This document shows positions 36,564 to 47,848 of a DNA stretch of 64,000 bases, one piece after another. Every line of letters starts with the position of its first letter. The stretch's first letter is position 1. Location of the stretch: NCBI GenBank assembly GCA_018825965.1, contig JAHKAA010000007.1:118645-182644 (forward strand), in the 5' to 3' direction. Origin of the DNA: Gammaproteobacteria bacterium. Lineage in GTDB: Bacteria; Pseudomonadota; Gammaproteobacteria; Enterobacterales; Alteromonadaceae. The notes beneath the pieces are model-generated. The model saw only the letters and a list, made by a program, of their open reading frames with translations, did no database searches and was not told the origin of the DNA. The position numbers were made by a program, and so were the translations under genes.

Positions 36564-36619
36564 CTGTTGTAACCAGTGCAATCAGATTAAATCTCTTGCC
36601 CGGTAACTGTAATTAAAAA

Positions 36620-36829
36620 TTACAGAACAACGATTTTCTCAGCCTGTGGGCCTTTTTGACCTTGTGTTACAGTGAACTGTACACGTTGGCCTTCTTGCAG
36701 AGTTTTGAAACCCGTGCTAGAGATTTCGCTGAAGTGAGCGAAAACGTCTGGACCTGAAGCTTGTTCGATGAAACCGAAACCTTTAGTTTCGTTGAACCAT
36801 TTTACTGTGCCGGTAGTTGTATTAGACAT
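36620..36829 (-). CDS. Cold-shock-domain protein (CspA family)
   Basis: The 69-residue single cold-shock domain has RNP1 as KGFGFI and RNP2 as DVFAHF, with the usual KWFNETKG start. It binds single-stranded RNA/DNA and melts RNA structure. The upstream ~160 bases before the next gene (36830-36990) contain no gene and could form a long 5' leader such as those that control cspA-type mRNAs, but I cannot fix a promoter. A short inverted repeat CTGTAATT/AATTACAG spans the stop codon. Confidence 0.95.
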   Translation of the reverse strand: MSNTTTGTVKWFNETKGFGFIEQASGPDVFAHFSEISSTGFKTLQEGQRVQFTVTQGQKGPQAEKIVVL

Positions 36830-37011
36830 GGTATATACCTGTATTTAATGAAATTAATATGCCTGGTTTCAGGCGGTGGTGCTGTAGAAGATGTTTTAAC
36901 TTATGAATACAGGACGTACTAAAACAACAGTAACATTCGTTGTGGTGCATAAATAATGAACAGACTAACAAAGCAAGGCCAGTGTATAGGTTTTCAGAGC
37001 AGTGTCAAAGC

Positions 37012-37407
37012 TTATTTCACTAAGTTATTAAAATAAGCTGTTTTATAATGTTCGATATCGCTGACAAACTCTTGTATTACATCAGGTTTAGCTGGTTTTC
37101 GATAATAGTTAATTTTATCTGCCATCGCCTGATCTTCAATGTAATTCATAATATTGGACGTTAACAAACCAATAAAACAGCGCTGATCCCGGCCCCGTAT
37201 CCAGCGGGCCAGCTCCAGGCCATTACGACCTGGCAAGTTATAGTCCAGTGAATAGGCATCAAAGTGCTGCAATTCAATTAAGGTCATAGCTTCTTCGGCG
37301 CTGCCGGCTGTGGAGCAACTCCAGTCTGGTCTGAACGACTGCACATAACCTCTGGTCAGCATCAAACACACCTGACTGTCATCGACTATCAATAACTTAA
37401 AAGACAT
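37012..37407 (-). CDS. Stand-alone receiver (REC) domain response regulator
   Basis: The 131-residue protein is a CheY-like receiver without an output domain. The acidic pair is in VDDSQ (residues 9-10), the phosphoacceptor Asp in LDYNLPG (near 55), the Thr in LLTSN and the conserved Lys in YRKPAKP. All key residues are present. It must act by protein contact, in chemotaxis or as a phosphorelay shuttle. It lies between a cold-shock gene and an LRR-kinase gene with no kinase gene adjacent, so its partner cannot be named. Confidence 0.9.
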   Translation of the reverse strand: MSFKLLIVDDSQVCLMLTRGYVQSFRPDWSCSTAGSAEEAMTLIELQHFDAYSLDYNLPGRNGLELARWIRGRDQRCFIGLLTSNIMNYIEDQAMADKINYYRKPAKPDVIQEFVSDIEHYKTAYFNNLVK

Positions 37408-37520
37408 AAGCCTGTTTCAACCTCTTCCTTGTTACCCAAACAGAAAACTCCATGGTCTTTTTACTCTAGCTACAACTTGCCAAATTCTCCAGTTAAGCAA
37501 CAAGATGATCTCCGAATACA

Positions 37521-38807
37521 TCACAAAGCGTTCAGCAACTCCTGAAGCTGGCGGAAGCCAGGACGCCCCTCAACCTTTTGTTGTAAACAAAGGCTTAGCA
37601 CAGCGGCATAGTGATGCTCAAATTCAGCGGCTTCTTCTGCAGATAACAACGTCTGCATATCCAGCAACCAATAACCAAAAGCCCTGACTTCCAATGCACA
37701 GAAGTTCTGTTGTTGTTGTTTTGGCAAAGCATTCAGCGCTGTAGCTGCACCAAAATCGCCCAGATACAACTGCTGCTGAGCATTGACCAGCATATTGTGG
37801 GCATACAAATCGCCATGCACTATCTGCTGCTGATGCAAATGCGCCATTACGTCTACAACTTGTTGTGCCAGCAGTTTCAGCTCTGCCAGCTTTAAGCCCT
37901 GGCCCTGGGTAAAAGTATCGCGGGTGACGCTGTCAAAAGAAGGGGGTTGCCCCAATACAGTAAAAGACACCGGTACCAGTTCCATCACTAAACCAGGTAA
38001 ATCGCTGTCTTTGAGTTTGGCTTTGACAGCTATTAAATTCGCATGATCACCAGCATTCAGGTAATTATTCATTTCATCTTTTGGACAACCATCACTGGTG
38101 ATCCAGCCTTTAAACTGCTTTAAAGCCACCAGCTCTGGATCTTGTACAAAACGGGCCTGATAAATCACACCGGACGCGCCTTCGCCTAACTTTTGCAGCA
38201 ACTGATAGTCCTTCAGCCAGTGAGTATTTTTCGCTTCTGCTTCAGGCACAGGGCAAGCCGGATTTGCTCCCAGCGCCAGCCAGGCTAATTTTGGCAGCCT
38301 GAATAACCAATCAGGAAAAGACTCAAACTTATTCAGTGAAAGTCGTAATAAACCCAGCTCGCGGCACTGCTGCATAGAATCCGGCAAAGAGGACAACTGA
38401 TTGCCCGCCATAGCTACTTTTTTCAGTCTGGTATAACGGCCAAAATCAGACGGTAATTCAGTGAGTTGATTATCTGTCAGGATCAGCCATTCCAACTGCT
38501 CCGGCAGAGAAGCTTCAGCAAAGTCTGTTAACTGATTGCCTTTAAAACTGACCATCACCAGTTCAGAACACTGACTCAGCACAGCGGGAATATGACGGAA
38601 ATTATTATTGGTTAAAAACAGGCGCTTTAGTTTAGTAAAACGATGTAAATCAGCAGGTAAGTCTGATAACTCATTACCGGACAGATCCAGAATTTCGACA
38701 CTGTCGGCAAAACGGTATAAATCGGTTGGAAACTCTTGCAGGCCAGCAGAGAGATTAATCCGGCTTAATGGTGTTTTGGTCTGCGCTAAAGTTTCAAGGC
38801 TAAACAT
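37521..38807 (-). CDS. Leucine-rich-repeat protein kinase (eukaryotic-like)
   Basis: The protein is about 428 residues. Around seven LRR units of 21-23 residues (LxxLxLxxNxLxxLP pattern, about 15-190) are joined to a Ser/Thr/Tyr kinase-like domain (about 200-428). The glycine loop is LGEGASG, the ATP lysine is in VALKQF, the catalytic loop is HGDLYAHN (HGD instead of HRD) and the metal loop is GDFG. The C-lobe is short, so it is a compact kinase. There is no signal peptide or membrane segment. The frame extends 43 codons upstream into sequence with no protein-like pattern. The ATG at 38807 begins the repeat-like part. Confidence 0.85.
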   Translation of the reverse strand: MFSLETLAQTKTPLSRINLSAGLQEFPTDLYRFADSVEILDLSGNELSDLPADLHRFTKLKRLFLTNNNFRHIPAVLSQCSELVMVSFKGNQLTDFAEASLPEQLEWLILTDNQLTELPSDFGRYTRLKKVAMAGNQLSSLPDSMQQCRELGLLRLSLNKFESFPDWLFRLPKLAWLALGANPACPVPEAEAKNTHWLKDYQLLQKLGEGASGVIYQARFVQDPELVALKQFKGWITSDGCPKDEMNNYLNAGDHANLIAVKAKLKDSDLPGLVMELVPVSFTVLGQPPSFDSVTRDTFTQGQGLKLAELKLLAQQVVDVMAHLHQQQIVHGDLYAHNMLVNAQQQLYLGDFGAATALNALPKQQQQNFCALEVRAFGYWLLDMQTLLSAEEAAEFEHHYAAVLSLCLQQKVEGRPGFRQLQELLNAL

Positions 38808-38947
38808 AGGATACCCAGCTGCTAAAAAGCCGGATTGTACAGATCTGTGCCGGGGAGGGCAAAACTCAAAGTAAGGCCCTTGATATCCACGACCACACCA
38901 CCAATATCCATTTGTAATGTGCGAAACCAGTTCCAACAGGAGATCTT

Positions 38948-39793
38948 ATGAGCAATACCTACACACCAGCTAAAGTCTGGACATGGGACAGTCAAAACGG
39001 TGGAGCTTTTGCCAGCATCAACAGACCAGTATCAGGTGCAACCCATGACAAAACTTTGCCTGTTGGTGGGCATGACTTGCAGCTGTATTCCATGGCGACA
39101 CCCAATGGGATGAAAGTGACTATGCTGCTGGAGGAATTACTGGAAGCTGGTTATAAAGCAGCAGACTACGACGCCTGGCTTATAAGCATTCGTGATGGTG
39201 ATCAGTTTGGCAGCGGTTTTGTTGGCGTAAACCCAAACAGTAAGATCCCGGCTTTATTCGATAAAAGCACCGGCATCCGGGTCTTTGAGTCCGGTTCTAT
39301 TTTGCTCTATCTGGCCGAAAAGTTTGGCGCTTTTATGCCACAGGATCTGGCTAAACGCACTGAAGTGATGAACTGGTTATTCTGGCAAATGGGCAGTGCG
39401 CCTTTTGTCGGTGGCGGTTTTGGCCATTTTTATGCTTATGCACCGGAAAAATATGAATACCCTATCAACCGTTATGCGATGGAAACCAAACGTCAGTTAG
39501 ATGTATTAGACCAACAATTGGCGAAACATCAATTTATTGCAGGGGATGAGTATTCCATCGCCGATATGGCGATTTGGCCCTGGTATGGCGCTCTGGTGCT
39601 GGGGCGGTTATACAATGCGGCTGAGTTTTTGGATGTGCAAAGTTATACACAGCTGCAGCGCTGGGCTAAACAGATTGATGCCCGTCCTGCAGTGCAACGT
39701 GCAGTGAAGGTAAATCGCAACTGGGGCGAAGCCCACGAACAGTTGCCGGAACGTCATAGCGCTGCGGATTTTGATTCTATCCCTAAAGCTTAA
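38948..39793 (+). CDS. yghU: YghU-type glutathione S-transferase/disulfide reductase
   Basis: The 281-residue protein matches YghU and related nu-class glutathione transferases. It has a long N-terminal arm (WTWDSQNGGAFASINRP), a thioredoxin-like domain with SMATPNGMKVTMLLEEL, and a helical C-terminal domain. These enzymes bind two glutathione molecules and show disulfide-bond reductase activity. The length and the N-terminal arm agree with the E. coli protein. The ATG has AGGAG at short spacing (CAGGAGATCTT). It ends with a four-base overlap with the convergent gene at 39790. Confidence 0.92.
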   Translation: MSNTYTPAKVWTWDSQNGGAFASINRPVSGATHDKTLPVGGHDLQLYSMATPNGMKVTMLLEELLEAGYKAADYDAWLISIRDGDQFGSGFVGVNPNSKIPALFDKSTGIRVFESGSILLYLAEKFGAFMPQDLAKRTEVMNWLFWQMGSAPFVGGGFGHFYAYAPEKYEYPINRYAMETKRQLDVLDQQLAKHQFIAGDEYSIADMAIWPWYGALVLGRLYNAAEFLDVQSYTQLQRWAKQIDARPAVQRAVKVNRNWGEAHEQLPERHSAADFDSIPKA

Positions 39794-40956
39794 TCAGCTC
39801 TGTTCGCAAAAGGCAGGCTGTCTTGTGCTTCCTGCTGATACAAGACCAAAGCCCGTTGCTCTTGCACACAGTAACGGGCTATAGCTTCGTTCATTGCTTT
39901 GTGTTCTGCTTTTTCAGTAAAACGGTAAAAACCATGCCTGAGCACTGGGGCAAAACCCCGTTGCAGCTTATGTTCACCCTGAGCTCCGGCATCAAAAAAC
40001 TGCAACCCTTGCCTGATGCAATAGTCTATGCCGCTGTAATAACAGCATTCAAAATGCAAAAAATTAAAGTCCTGTTTACAACCCCAATAGCGACCAAACA
40101 AAGTTTTTTCTGACTGGAAACACAAAGAAGCAGCCAGCATTTCATCCTCTTTAAAAGCAGCAAAAACTACCATTTGTTTTGCCAGAGTCTGGCCCCAACG
40201 CCAGAAGGTATCGGCCGTTAAATAGCCCTGATGGCGTGAGCGCTTTTGGTAGGTGTCGCAATAAAAAGCGTAAAACTGCTGCCAGAATACGAAGTCCAGC
40301 TCAGCACCAGTCAGGGTTTTGATAACAACCCCCTGCTCTGTGACTGCGGCTCTTTCTTTGCGGATTTGTTTACGTTTGCGGGCTGTCAATACAGCCAGAA
40401 AATCGTCAAAGCAGGAGTAATTCTTATTGGACCATAAAAACTGCACATCAAAACGTTCGATAAAACCTGCGTCCCGAAAGGCCTGCTGATCTTGTGGTGA
40501 AGCATAAAGGCATTGCAGATGACTGAGTGGCAAAACCTGCTGCAGTTCTGAAACGCCTTGAGCCAGCCACTGCAACAGCTCAGCTTTATCAATACCAGCA
40601 GCTACCCCCAAACGGGGTCCTTCGGCTGGAGTAAAGGGAATAGCCAGCAACAACTTGGGGTAATAGTCCAGGCCGTAGTTCTGATAAGCTTCGGCAAAAG
40701 ACCAGTCAAACAGGTATTCGCCATAAGAATGCAATTTAATATAAGCAGGCACTGCAGCTATTAACTGATCATTTTGCCAGACGACAAAATGCCGCACCAG
40801 CCAGCCGGTATTTTTGCCTGCACTGCTGCCGACACTGCCACCTTGTTCCAGTGCCAGTAAAAACTCATAACGGCAAAACGGATAATCAGCAGGAAATAAG
40901 CCATTCCAGTCTGCTGCTGCAACTTCAGCCAGTGAAGACAGCCATTCAAAACGCAT
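39790..40956 (-). CDS. FemAB/GNAT-like protein of the DUF482 (COG3146) family
   Basis: The 388-residue cytoplasmic protein has family features such as 'SYGEYLFDWSFAEAYQNYGLDYYPKLL', 'PAEGPRLG', 'RKRKQIRKER' and 'FDAGAQGEHK'. The fold is that of acyl-CoA N-acyltransferases of the FemAB branch. The family is often labelled peptidoglycan-biosynthesis-like, without direct proof. The substrate is unknown. It is a single gene convergent with yghU. The next gene on the same strand (40994) lies 37 bases upstream, so the two may be cotranscribed. Confidence 0.85.
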   Translation of the reverse strand: MRFEWLSSLAEVAAADWNGLFPADYPFCRYEFLLALEQGGSVGSSAGKNTGWLVRHFVVWQNDQLIAAVPAYIKLHSYGEYLFDWSFAEAYQNYGLDYYPKLLLAIPFTPAEGPRLGVAAGIDKAELLQWLAQGVSELQQVLPLSHLQCLYASPQDQQAFRDAGFIERFDVQFLWSNKNYSCFDDFLAVLTARKRKQIRKERAAVTEQGVVIKTLTGAELDFVFWQQFYAFYCDTYQKRSRHQGYLTADTFWRWGQTLAKQMVVFAAFKEDEMLAASLCFQSEKTLFGRYWGCKQDFNFLHFECCYYSGIDYCIRQGLQFFDAGAQGEHKLQRGFAPVLRHGFYRFTEKAEHKAMNEAIARYCVQEQRALVLYQQEAQDSLPFANRAD

Positions 40957-40993
40957 AAAACTCCACAGCCATAAAACTCATGAGCAGGTTCAC

Positions 40994-42106
40994 TTAATCT
41001 TGTTTTGTTAGCAGCAACAACTGCTCAACCTGCCGGGTTAAATCTGAGCAGGACAAACGAATGGATGAGCTATTAATACGCACTGTGGCGGCATCTTCAG
41101 CCCCCTGCTCTAAAGCCGTCAGTGTCATTTGCAAGTCCGACAATGCACCTTTTACCTGATGCTGCAAAATGTGCTCTACATCATTTTTTAAACGGAAGCT
41201 ATCCTGCAGCGAGTCAATCTGGTTGCGCATTTCTTTGGCACTTTGGATCAAAGCCGCATGAGTTTTGACTCTGGCTTTTACCACAGGCGGATTCACGGGT
41301 TTGGTAATGTAATCCACAGCTCCTAATTCAAAACCACGTACTATATCCATGGTTTGATCCAAAGCTGTTAAAAAAATCACTGTAATATGCTGAGTTTGTG
41401 GATCGGCTTTTAAGCGTTTACAGACCTCAAAACCATTCATTTCCGGCATCATCACATCCAGCAAAACCAGATCAGGCTGAGGTTCTGCCGCACAAATTTT
41501 TAATGCTTTTTCGCCACTGGTGGCTGCGCCTACTTTGTAGTCTTTGCGCAGGATCTCGCTGATCACCTGAATATTATCCACCACATCATCCACCACCAGA
41601 ATACGCAGCTGTTGTTGTTGCAGTGGTTCTTCTTTGGAGGACCCGGCCGCTTTTTTCTGGACAGCAGAGCGGACAGGCCCTTCAATGGCCCGCAACACCC
41701 TTTCACTTAATATCCTGGCGGAAAAAGGCTTCACCACATACTCAGACACACCAGACTTAATGGCCTGGATCACCGCAGCTTGTTCGATAATGGACGAGAG
41801 CATAATAAAAGGAATGCGACTGTGTTTTTTATCCGCACGGATTTTGGCCAGCAACTCCATGCCATCCATTTTGGGCATTTGCCATTCAGATAAGACTAAA
41901 TCAACCTGCCTGAGCAACATCATACTCAAGGCATGTTCGCCATTACCTGCCTGCAACACCTGACCAAAACCCATGTCCCGCAGCATAGCCACCACTGTTT
42001 CACGCACTATGTCTGTGGCATCAACCACCAGTACTGTCATTTCAGAGTATGGTTTTCGTACAGCTTCTGCTGCTTCTGTGGTGGTATCCATAGCTTTGAC
42101 TGTCAT
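40994..42106 (-). CDS. Tandem-receiver response regulator with one degenerate receiver
   Basis: The 370-residue protein has REC1 (about 22-140), a linker and REC2 (about 165-285), then a helical tail (about 290-370). REC2 is complete: VDDVVD, LLDVMMP, FLTA and TKP. REC1 keeps the Ser and Lys positions, but the phosphoacceptor Asp is Glu (E74 in LSEWQMP) and one acidic-pocket residue is Ala (A30 in VDATD). It therefore looks locked in a phospho-mimic or ligand-sensing state. The tail resembles a degenerate histidine-kinase dimerisation helix (ILQHQ). It is divergent from the huge hybrid kinase at 42290, which is the obvious phosphodonor candidate. GGAG precedes the ATG at 42106. Confidence 0.88.
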   Translation of the reverse strand: MTVKAMDTTTEAAEAVRKPYSEMTVLVVDATDIVRETVVAMLRDMGFGQVLQAGNGEHALSMMLLRQVDLVLSEWQMPKMDGMELLAKIRADKKHSRIPFIMLSSIIEQAAVIQAIKSGVSEYVVKPFSARILSERVLRAIEGPVRSAVQKKAAGSSKEEPLQQQQLRILVVDDVVDNIQVISEILRKDYKVGAATSGEKALKICAAEPQPDLVLLDVMMPEMNGFEVCKRLKADPQTQHITVIFLTALDQTMDIVRGFELGAVDYITKPVNPPVVKARVKTHAALIQSAKEMRNQIDSLQDSFRLKNDVEHILQHQVKGALSDLQMTLTALEQGAEDAATVRINSSSIRLSCSDLTRQVEQLLLLTKQD

Positions 42107-42289
42107 AGCGGTGCACTCCGGCTTCCTGTTCTATTTTGCAGGTTACTTTCTTTTTTACTACATGGGAATCATTCTGCCCGACAAAAGTGCAGCTATAAAT
42201 TCAACAGCCCAACTTGACGAATAGTTGCGGATGGCTGACAGTTGAGCCAGAGCCAGTATCCACATGAATTGTTTATCCGGAGAGTTTGA

Positions 42290-45200
42290 TTGAATCCTTT
42301 GTATCTGCTGGGCATAAGGCTGCTGGCATCTGTTATCCCTGCGCTGCTGATGTTCACAGTAGCAGCCACTGAACAAAAAATTGAAAAACTGTCGGTGTAC
42401 AGCAGGCTGGCCAATCCACAAATTTACAGTGTGGCTAACGATCATCAGGGCTTCTTGTGGTTTGGTACCACGGACGGACTGAAACGTTATGATGGCTATC
42501 AGTTTGTTTCCTTTCAGCATGAGCCAGACCAGCCAGGTTCTTTGTCGAACAATAATGTAGGGGTCATGCTGCATGATTCAAAAAATCGGCTTTGGGCGGG
42601 CACCTGGGGCGGCGGGTTGAATTTATATCTGCCAGAAAGTCAGACCTTCCGGCATTTTCGCCACGACCCGCAATCGACAAGTTCCTTAGGTGCAGACAGA
42701 GTGCAGTCCCTGTTTGAAACTAAATCCGGTGATCTATGGGTGGGCACCAATGGGGGGGGGTTAAATTTATATCAGCCTCAAAGCGGCACTTTTAAAAGTT
42801 ACACCCATGATCCTGCTAATCCGCAAAGTATTGGCAACAACAGGATCTGGGGCTTAGCAGAAGACAGTCAGCAGAATTTATGGGTGGCCACTACTGATGG
42901 TTTGTATCGATTTGACGCTGAGCAACAGCAATTTCATAAATATGGCGTAGCCGAAGGATCATTGGATCACCCTGAAGTACGTTCTATTTTTATAGACGCC
43001 CAGGATCAACTCTGGGTCTCTACCCGTTTGAGTTTTGGCCGCTTTGATCCGGACAATAACAGCTATCAGCGCTATGCATTACCGGACAGTGAACTACCCA
43101 GCGTCAATAGCATGACAGCTCAGGGTGACTCACTTATTCTGGCCACTCTGGCCGGGGTTTATCGTTTTAATACCAAAGATAAAAGCTTTTATCCGGCCGC
43201 ATTAAATGGCGATTGGTCTTTGCTCGGCAGCCATGACGTGCGCCAGGTGCTGCTTGATTCCACAGGCCTGTTATGGGCAGCCACCCGTTATGCCGGAGTG
43301 GTGAAAGTATTTCCACGCCTGCCCGCTTTTGAAGGCTGGAACAACTACTTAAGCCACATGCCACTGTCCGGTTTGTATTCTCAGGTACAAAGTATGATCG
43401 CAAAGCCAGATGGCGGTTTATGGCTGGGCACAGGCAAAGGTTTGGTCGCTTTTGATGGTCAACAGCAATTCAGCCCTTTCACTTCAGACCGTTTTCCAGG
43501 TCAGTTCACCCGCTTTCGCATCAAAACTATGGCCTACGACAGTCAAGACCAGCTTTATATCAATACAGATTCAGGCCTGTATAAACTGGAGCCGCACCAA
43601 CTACAGCTCCAACAGCTGTCTATGGACTGGATGAAATTAGCCGGGGATGGCATAGAGTCGCTTGCAGTGGATAAAGAGGATCAACTCTGGCTGGTGTTGT
43701 CTTCCACTCATCATGTGGTGCGCTGGGATCCAAAAACCAATAGCACAGACTACTTTTTAAAAGACGTAGACCCAGTGTTTAGTTTTGTTGATCAACAAAA
43801 TGAAATCTGGGTTGCCACGCTGGGAGACGGCACTTATCGCATTTCGGCCGATCGCACACAGATTTCCCATTTTTTACCTGCCACCAGCCAGAGCCTGAGT
43901 AATACCAATCTGAGTACAGCCAGTGTGCTTGCTATACAACAAGCAGATGAGGACAGCTTATGGTTTGCCACCAGTCAGGGGGTAGACCTGTACTCAAAAA
44001 AAACCGGCAAAGTCACTCACTTTAAACATGCGATCGAAGGTGAAGTCATTTCAGTGCAATCCATGGCGCTGGATACCCATGGTATGTTATGGCTGGCGAC
44101 CTCTCATGGTGTGTCCCGGCTGGATCCGGACACTGGCATATTTAATTATTTCACCACCCATGATGGCTTAAGCAGCAATGGCTTTTTACCTCGCTCTGCC
44201 ACTCAAACCCCGGATGGCCGGATCTTTTTTGGCAGCGTTGAAGGCATTACAGCTGTATATCCATCGCACGTCAGAGTCAATGAAGTGCCACCTCCTGTGA
44301 TGATTACGTCAGTCAAAATTGATGGGAAACAGCAGTCTTTTCCGTTGCCTGAGGTATTGGAAGTTGCAGCTGATTTTAAAAACTTAAGCATTGATTTTGC
44401 CGCTCTGGATTTTCAGGCCACTGAAGACAACAGGTATCAAACCCGGTTAATGGGTTATGACGATCAATGGAGCAACAGAACACCCGAACATAAGGTGAAC
44501 TATGGCCGCCTGCCGCCTGGTGACTATCAGTTTGAAGTATTGGGCAGCAATAATCATGGTGTCTGGAACCCAAACCCACAACGGCTGAAACTGAAGATCT
44601 TACCGCCCTGGTATCAAACTACTGTGTTTTTAGTCACAGCGCCGCTGACGCTGGCGCTGTTGATCTTTTTTTGGTTCAGAGCCAGAACCCTTGCCCAGCA
44701 AAAACGCGAGCAGCATTTAACCGAACAAGTCAGTCGACGCACCCGGGATATTTTATTGTTGGGTGAATTAGGCAAAGACATAGCTGCTACTTTTGAGCTG
44801 GAGCAAGTAGCACAAAAAATTTATAACCACCTGACCACTGTACTCAACACCGACACTGTGGCTTTGGGTTTGTACGATCAGCAGCGCTCGCAGGTCAATT
44901 ATCTGTTTGCCATGCGAAAAGGCGAACGGGTTGACCCCGTCTCAGTGCAACTGAACAATCCACGCCGCCCCAGTTGCTACTGCATTGAACAACGGCAAGA
45001 GTTTATTGTCTCTGCCCCATCGGACTGGGCACGTTATGGCCTGTCTCCCCAGCATTGCCTGAATGGTCCACAAACCCAGACTGTGATTTGTGAACCCTTG
45101 ATTGCAGGCGAGCAGTTGCTTGGCATTCTGAGCATTCAAAGTGATCAAAATGACGCTTTTAGTGAAGCACAAATTAATATGCTGCGTATTATCGCCAGTC

Positions 45201-47848
45201 ATGCAGCTGTATCTGTGTCCAACGCTTTATCCTTCCAGCAACTGTCTGAAACCCGGCAACGTTTTGAAATGGCAATGATAGGAGCCAATGCAGGTTCATG
45301 GGAGCTGAATAACCAGACAGGGGAACTTATTACCAATGAAATCTGGGCCACTATGCTGGGTTATACCCCTGACGAACTGCTGGCCTCCTATGGCAACAGG
45401 ATCGAGCAGTTGAGTCAGTTAGTGCATCCGGACGATTTAGCCAGAACCCAGGCTGCTTTTGTGCACCATATCAAAGGTTTTAGTGATGTGTATCGGGTGC
45501 AGATGCGGATGAAAAGCCGCAGCGGTCAGTGGAAATGGATGCTGAGTGTGGGGAAAGCTATTCAACACAAGGTATTTGGTATTTTATTGGATGTCAGCGA
45601 ATCCAAGGCGATGGAAAGTGCCTTGCTGGAAGCCAAAGAAAAAGCTGAACAAGCGACCAAAGCCAAGTCCGACTTTTTATCCAATATGTCACATGAAATC
45701 CGTACTCCGATGAATGCCATTATTGGCATGAGTCATCTGGCACTGGACACAGAATTAGCGCCCAAACAGCGTAATTACATCGAAAAAGTGCATCGCAGTG
45801 CTGAAGTTTTGCTGGGTATTATTAATGACATTCTCGACTTCAGCAAAATTGAAGCAGGTAAACTGGATATAGAACAAACCGAGTTCCGGCTCGATGCAGT
45901 GCTGGAACAACTGGTGGATATGGTTGGACTGAAGGCGGCTGAAAAACACATAGAATTGCATTTTTCTATAACCCCTGATGTACCCGCTGTACTGCGTGGT
46001 GACCCACTACGTTTAGGCCAGATATTGACAAATCTGGGTAATAACGCAGTGAAATTTACCGAACAGGCTGGTGAAATCACGGTTTCAGTGCATTGTGAAC
46101 AACAGGAAGCGAACGAAGTGCTGCTGCATTTTGCCGTCAAAGACAGCGGTATTGGTATGACAGCAGAACAACAAGCCAAATTATTTCAGTCCTTCAGTCA
46201 GGCCGACAGCTCCACCACCCGCAAATACGGCGGCACTGGCTTAGGTTTAGCTATTTGTAAAACCTTAACAGAACTGATGCAGGGTGACATTTGGGTTGAA
46301 AGTACTGAAGGCCAGGGCAGTACTTTTCATTTTACCGCGCGTTTAGGTGTAGTCACGCAACCTCAGACCGCAACCGGGTTACCGGCCTCAATGGCTGGGC
46401 TGAAAGTACTGGTGGCCGACGACAACGACACAGCACGGGATATTTTAGCCGCTCTGCTGCGCCATCAGGGGTTTGAGGTCAGCACCACAGACAGTGGTGA
46501 ACAAGCACTGCTTTTAGTGCGCGCAGCTGACCAACAGCAGCCTTACCAGTTGCTTTGTATTGACTGGAATATGCCGGGTCTGGATGGTTTAGCCACTATT
46601 GCCAGGCTGCAGCAACTGCCTTTGTTATCTCCTCCTAAGATTATGCTGGTGACCGCCTATGGCACTGATGAAGCCAGCCAGGCAGCTGCTCATCTGCAGA
46701 TTGACAGTTATCTGGCAAAACCTTTTAGCCGTGACAGTCTGCTGCAGGCTGTGTTGCATTCTTTTGGTCACAGCAGTCAGATCAGCAATAAAAAATCCGG
46801 GGGAGCAGCTAAAGTTCAGGCAGCTATCCGGCAGTTGCGGGGGGCACGTATTTTGCTGGCAGAAGACAATGCACTGAATCAGGAGCTCGCTATGGAGTTA
46901 CTGACAAGCAATGGTCTTGTTGTCACCCTGGCTGAAAACGGCCAACAGGCATTGGATGTATTACAGCAGCAACACTTTGATGCAGTGCTGATGGATTGTC
47001 AGATGCCAGTGATGGATGGGTATGCTGCCACAGCAGCGATCCGTCGGCTCGGGCAATTCAGCCAGTTACCCATTATCGCCATGACCGCCAATGTGATGGC
47101 CGCAGATATTGAAAAAGCGCTGGATGCCGGTATGAATGCCCATATTGCCAAACCTATTAACGTCAATGAGATGTTTTTGGTGATGGCAAAATGGATCAAG
47201 GTTGCAGATCCGCAGCCTGACGTGATGCCCACTTCTGATCACGCAGACCAGCTTCAACTGCCTGAATTAGCAGGTATAGACACAGAAGCCGGGCTTGCAG
47301 TCAGCCAGCATAAGCAGGCTTTGTATCTGAAGTTACTCAAACGTTTTGCCGATTCCAATCAGGATTTCAGCCAGCAGTTTCAACAGGCTCTGCAGAACAC
47401 AGACCCGGAAGCCGCCAGCCGTTGTGCCCATAGCTTGCGGGGTTCAGCCGGAAATATTGGTGCTAAGGCGGTGCAATTTGCGGCTCAGGCTTTAGAACAA
47501 GCTTGCCGTGAGCACACTGATATCACAGCGCCTTTACTGCAGCTTGAGCAGGAACTGGCTGTGGTATTAACTGCTTTACAGCAACTCAGTCAGAGTCAGG
47601 TTTCTGCAGAAATACAAAAGGCCGATCCACAACAGATCCAGAGTTTAATAGAAGAACTGACGGCTTTAATAGCAGACAACGACACTGAAGCCGTGGATAA
47701 AGCAGAACAACTGCAGCTGTTACTCAGCGGCACAGACTATAAAGCAGCTGTTGCTGCTTTACTCAAACATATTAATAACTACGATTTTGATGAAGCAGCG
47801 GCCAGCCTAACCCTGTTAAGCCAGCAGATGGAGAGCCAACTGTCTTAG
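42290..47848 (+). CDS. Reg_prop hybrid sensor kinase (periplasmic propellers, GAF, PAS, HisKA, two REC, HPt)
   Basis: This 1852-residue membrane kinase has a signal anchor (1-27) and about a dozen Reg_prop repeats forming two beta-propellers (about 30-680). A Y_Y_Y domain (about 685-770), one transmembrane helix (about 778-797), GAF (about 825-985), PAS (about 990-1115) and HisKA with H1135 in MSHEIRTP follow. The protein ends with a HATPase domain, REC1 (D1425), REC2 (D1569) and an HPt domain (H1714 in [10 protein letters not shown]). The complete internal phosphorelay means the HPt could pass phosphate to a separate regulator, such as the divergent tandem-receiver protein. Propeller kinases of this type often sense carbohydrates. 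The start is TTG with GGAG seven bases before it. Confidence 0.93.
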   Translation: MNPLYLLGIRLLASVIPALLMFTVAATEQKIEKLSVYSRLANPQIYSVANDHQGFLWFGTTDGLKRYDGYQFVSFQHEPDQPGSLSNNNVGVMLHDSKNRLWAGTWGGGLNLYLPESQTFRHFRHDPQSTSSLGADRVQSLFETKSGDLWVGTNGGGLNLYQPQSGTFKSYTHDPANPQSIGNNRIWGLAEDSQQNLWVATTDGLYRFDAEQQQFHKYGVAEGSLDHPEVRSIFIDAQDQLWVSTRLSFGRFDPDNNSYQRYALPDSELPSVNSMTAQGDSLILATLAGVYRFNTKDKSFYPAALNGDWSLLGSHDVRQVLLDSTGLLWAATRYAGVVKVFPRLPAFEGWNNYLSHMPLSGLYSQVQSMIAKPDGGLWLGTGKGLVAFDGQQQFSPFTSDRFPGQFTRFRIKTMAYDSQDQLYINTDSGLYKLEPHQLQLQQLSMDWMKLAGDGIESLAVDKEDQLWLVLSSTHHVVRWDPKTNSTDYFLKDVDPVFSFVDQQNEIWVATLGDGTYRISADRTQISHFLPATSQSLSNTNLSTASVLAIQQADEDSLWFATSQGVDLYSKKTGKVTHFKHAIEGEVISVQSMALDTHGMLWLATSHGVSRLDPDTGIFNYFTTHDGLSSNGFLPRSATQTPDGRIFFGSVEGITAVYPSHVRVNEVPPPVMITSVKIDGKQQSFPLPEVLEVAADFKNLSIDFAALDFQATEDNRYQTRLMGYDDQWSNRTPEHKVNYGRLPPGDYQFEVLGSNNHGVWNPNPQRLKLKILPPWYQTTVFLVTAPLTLALLIFFWFRARTLAQQKREQHLTEQVSRRTRDILLLGELGKDIAATFELEQVAQKIYNHLTTVLNTDTVALGLYDQQRSQVNYLFAMRKGERVDPVSVQLNNPRRPSCYCIEQRQEFIVSAPSDWARYGLSPQHCLNGPQTQTVICEPLIAGEQLLGILSIQSDQNDAFSEAQINMLRIIASHAAVSVSNALSFQQLSETRQRFEMAMIGANAGSWELNNQTGELITNEIWATMLGYTPDELLASYGNRIEQLSQLVHPDDLARTQAAFVHHIKGFSDVYRVQMRMKSRSGQWKWMLSVGKAIQHKVFGILLDVSESKAMESALLEAKEKAEQATKAKSDFLSNMSHEIRTPMNAIIGMSHLALDTELAPKQRNYIEKVHRSAEVLLGIINDILDFSKIEAGKLDIEQTEFRLDAVLEQLVDMVGLKAAEKHIELHFSITPDVPAVLRGDPLRLGQILTNLGNNAVKFTEQAGEITVSVHCEQQEANEVLLHFAVKDSGIGMTAEQQAKLFQSFSQADSSTTRKYGGTGLGLAICKTLTELMQGDIWVESTEGQGSTFHFTARLGVVTQPQTATGLPASMAGLKVLVADDNDTARDILAALLRHQGFEVSTTDSGEQALLLVRAADQQQPYQLLCIDWNMPGLDGLATIARLQQLPLLSPPKIMLVTAYGTDEASQAAAHLQIDSYLAKPFSRDSLLQAVLHSFGHSSQISNKKSGGAAKVQAAIRQLRGARILLAEDNALNQELAMELLTSNGLVVTLAENGQQALDVLQQQHFDAVLMDCQMPVMDGYAATAAIRRLGQFSQLPIIAMTANVMAADIEKALDAGMNAHIAKPINVNEMFLVMAKWIKVADPQPDVMPTSDHADQLQLPELAGIDTEAGLAVSQHKQALYLKLLKRFADSNQDFSQQFQQALQNTDPEAASRCAHSLRGSAGNIGAKAVQFAAQALEQACREHTDITAPLLQLEQELAVVLTALQQLSQSQVSAEIQKADPQQIQSLIEELTALIADNDTEAVDKAEQLQLLLSGTDYKAAVAALLKHINNYDFDEAAASLTLLSQQMESQLS

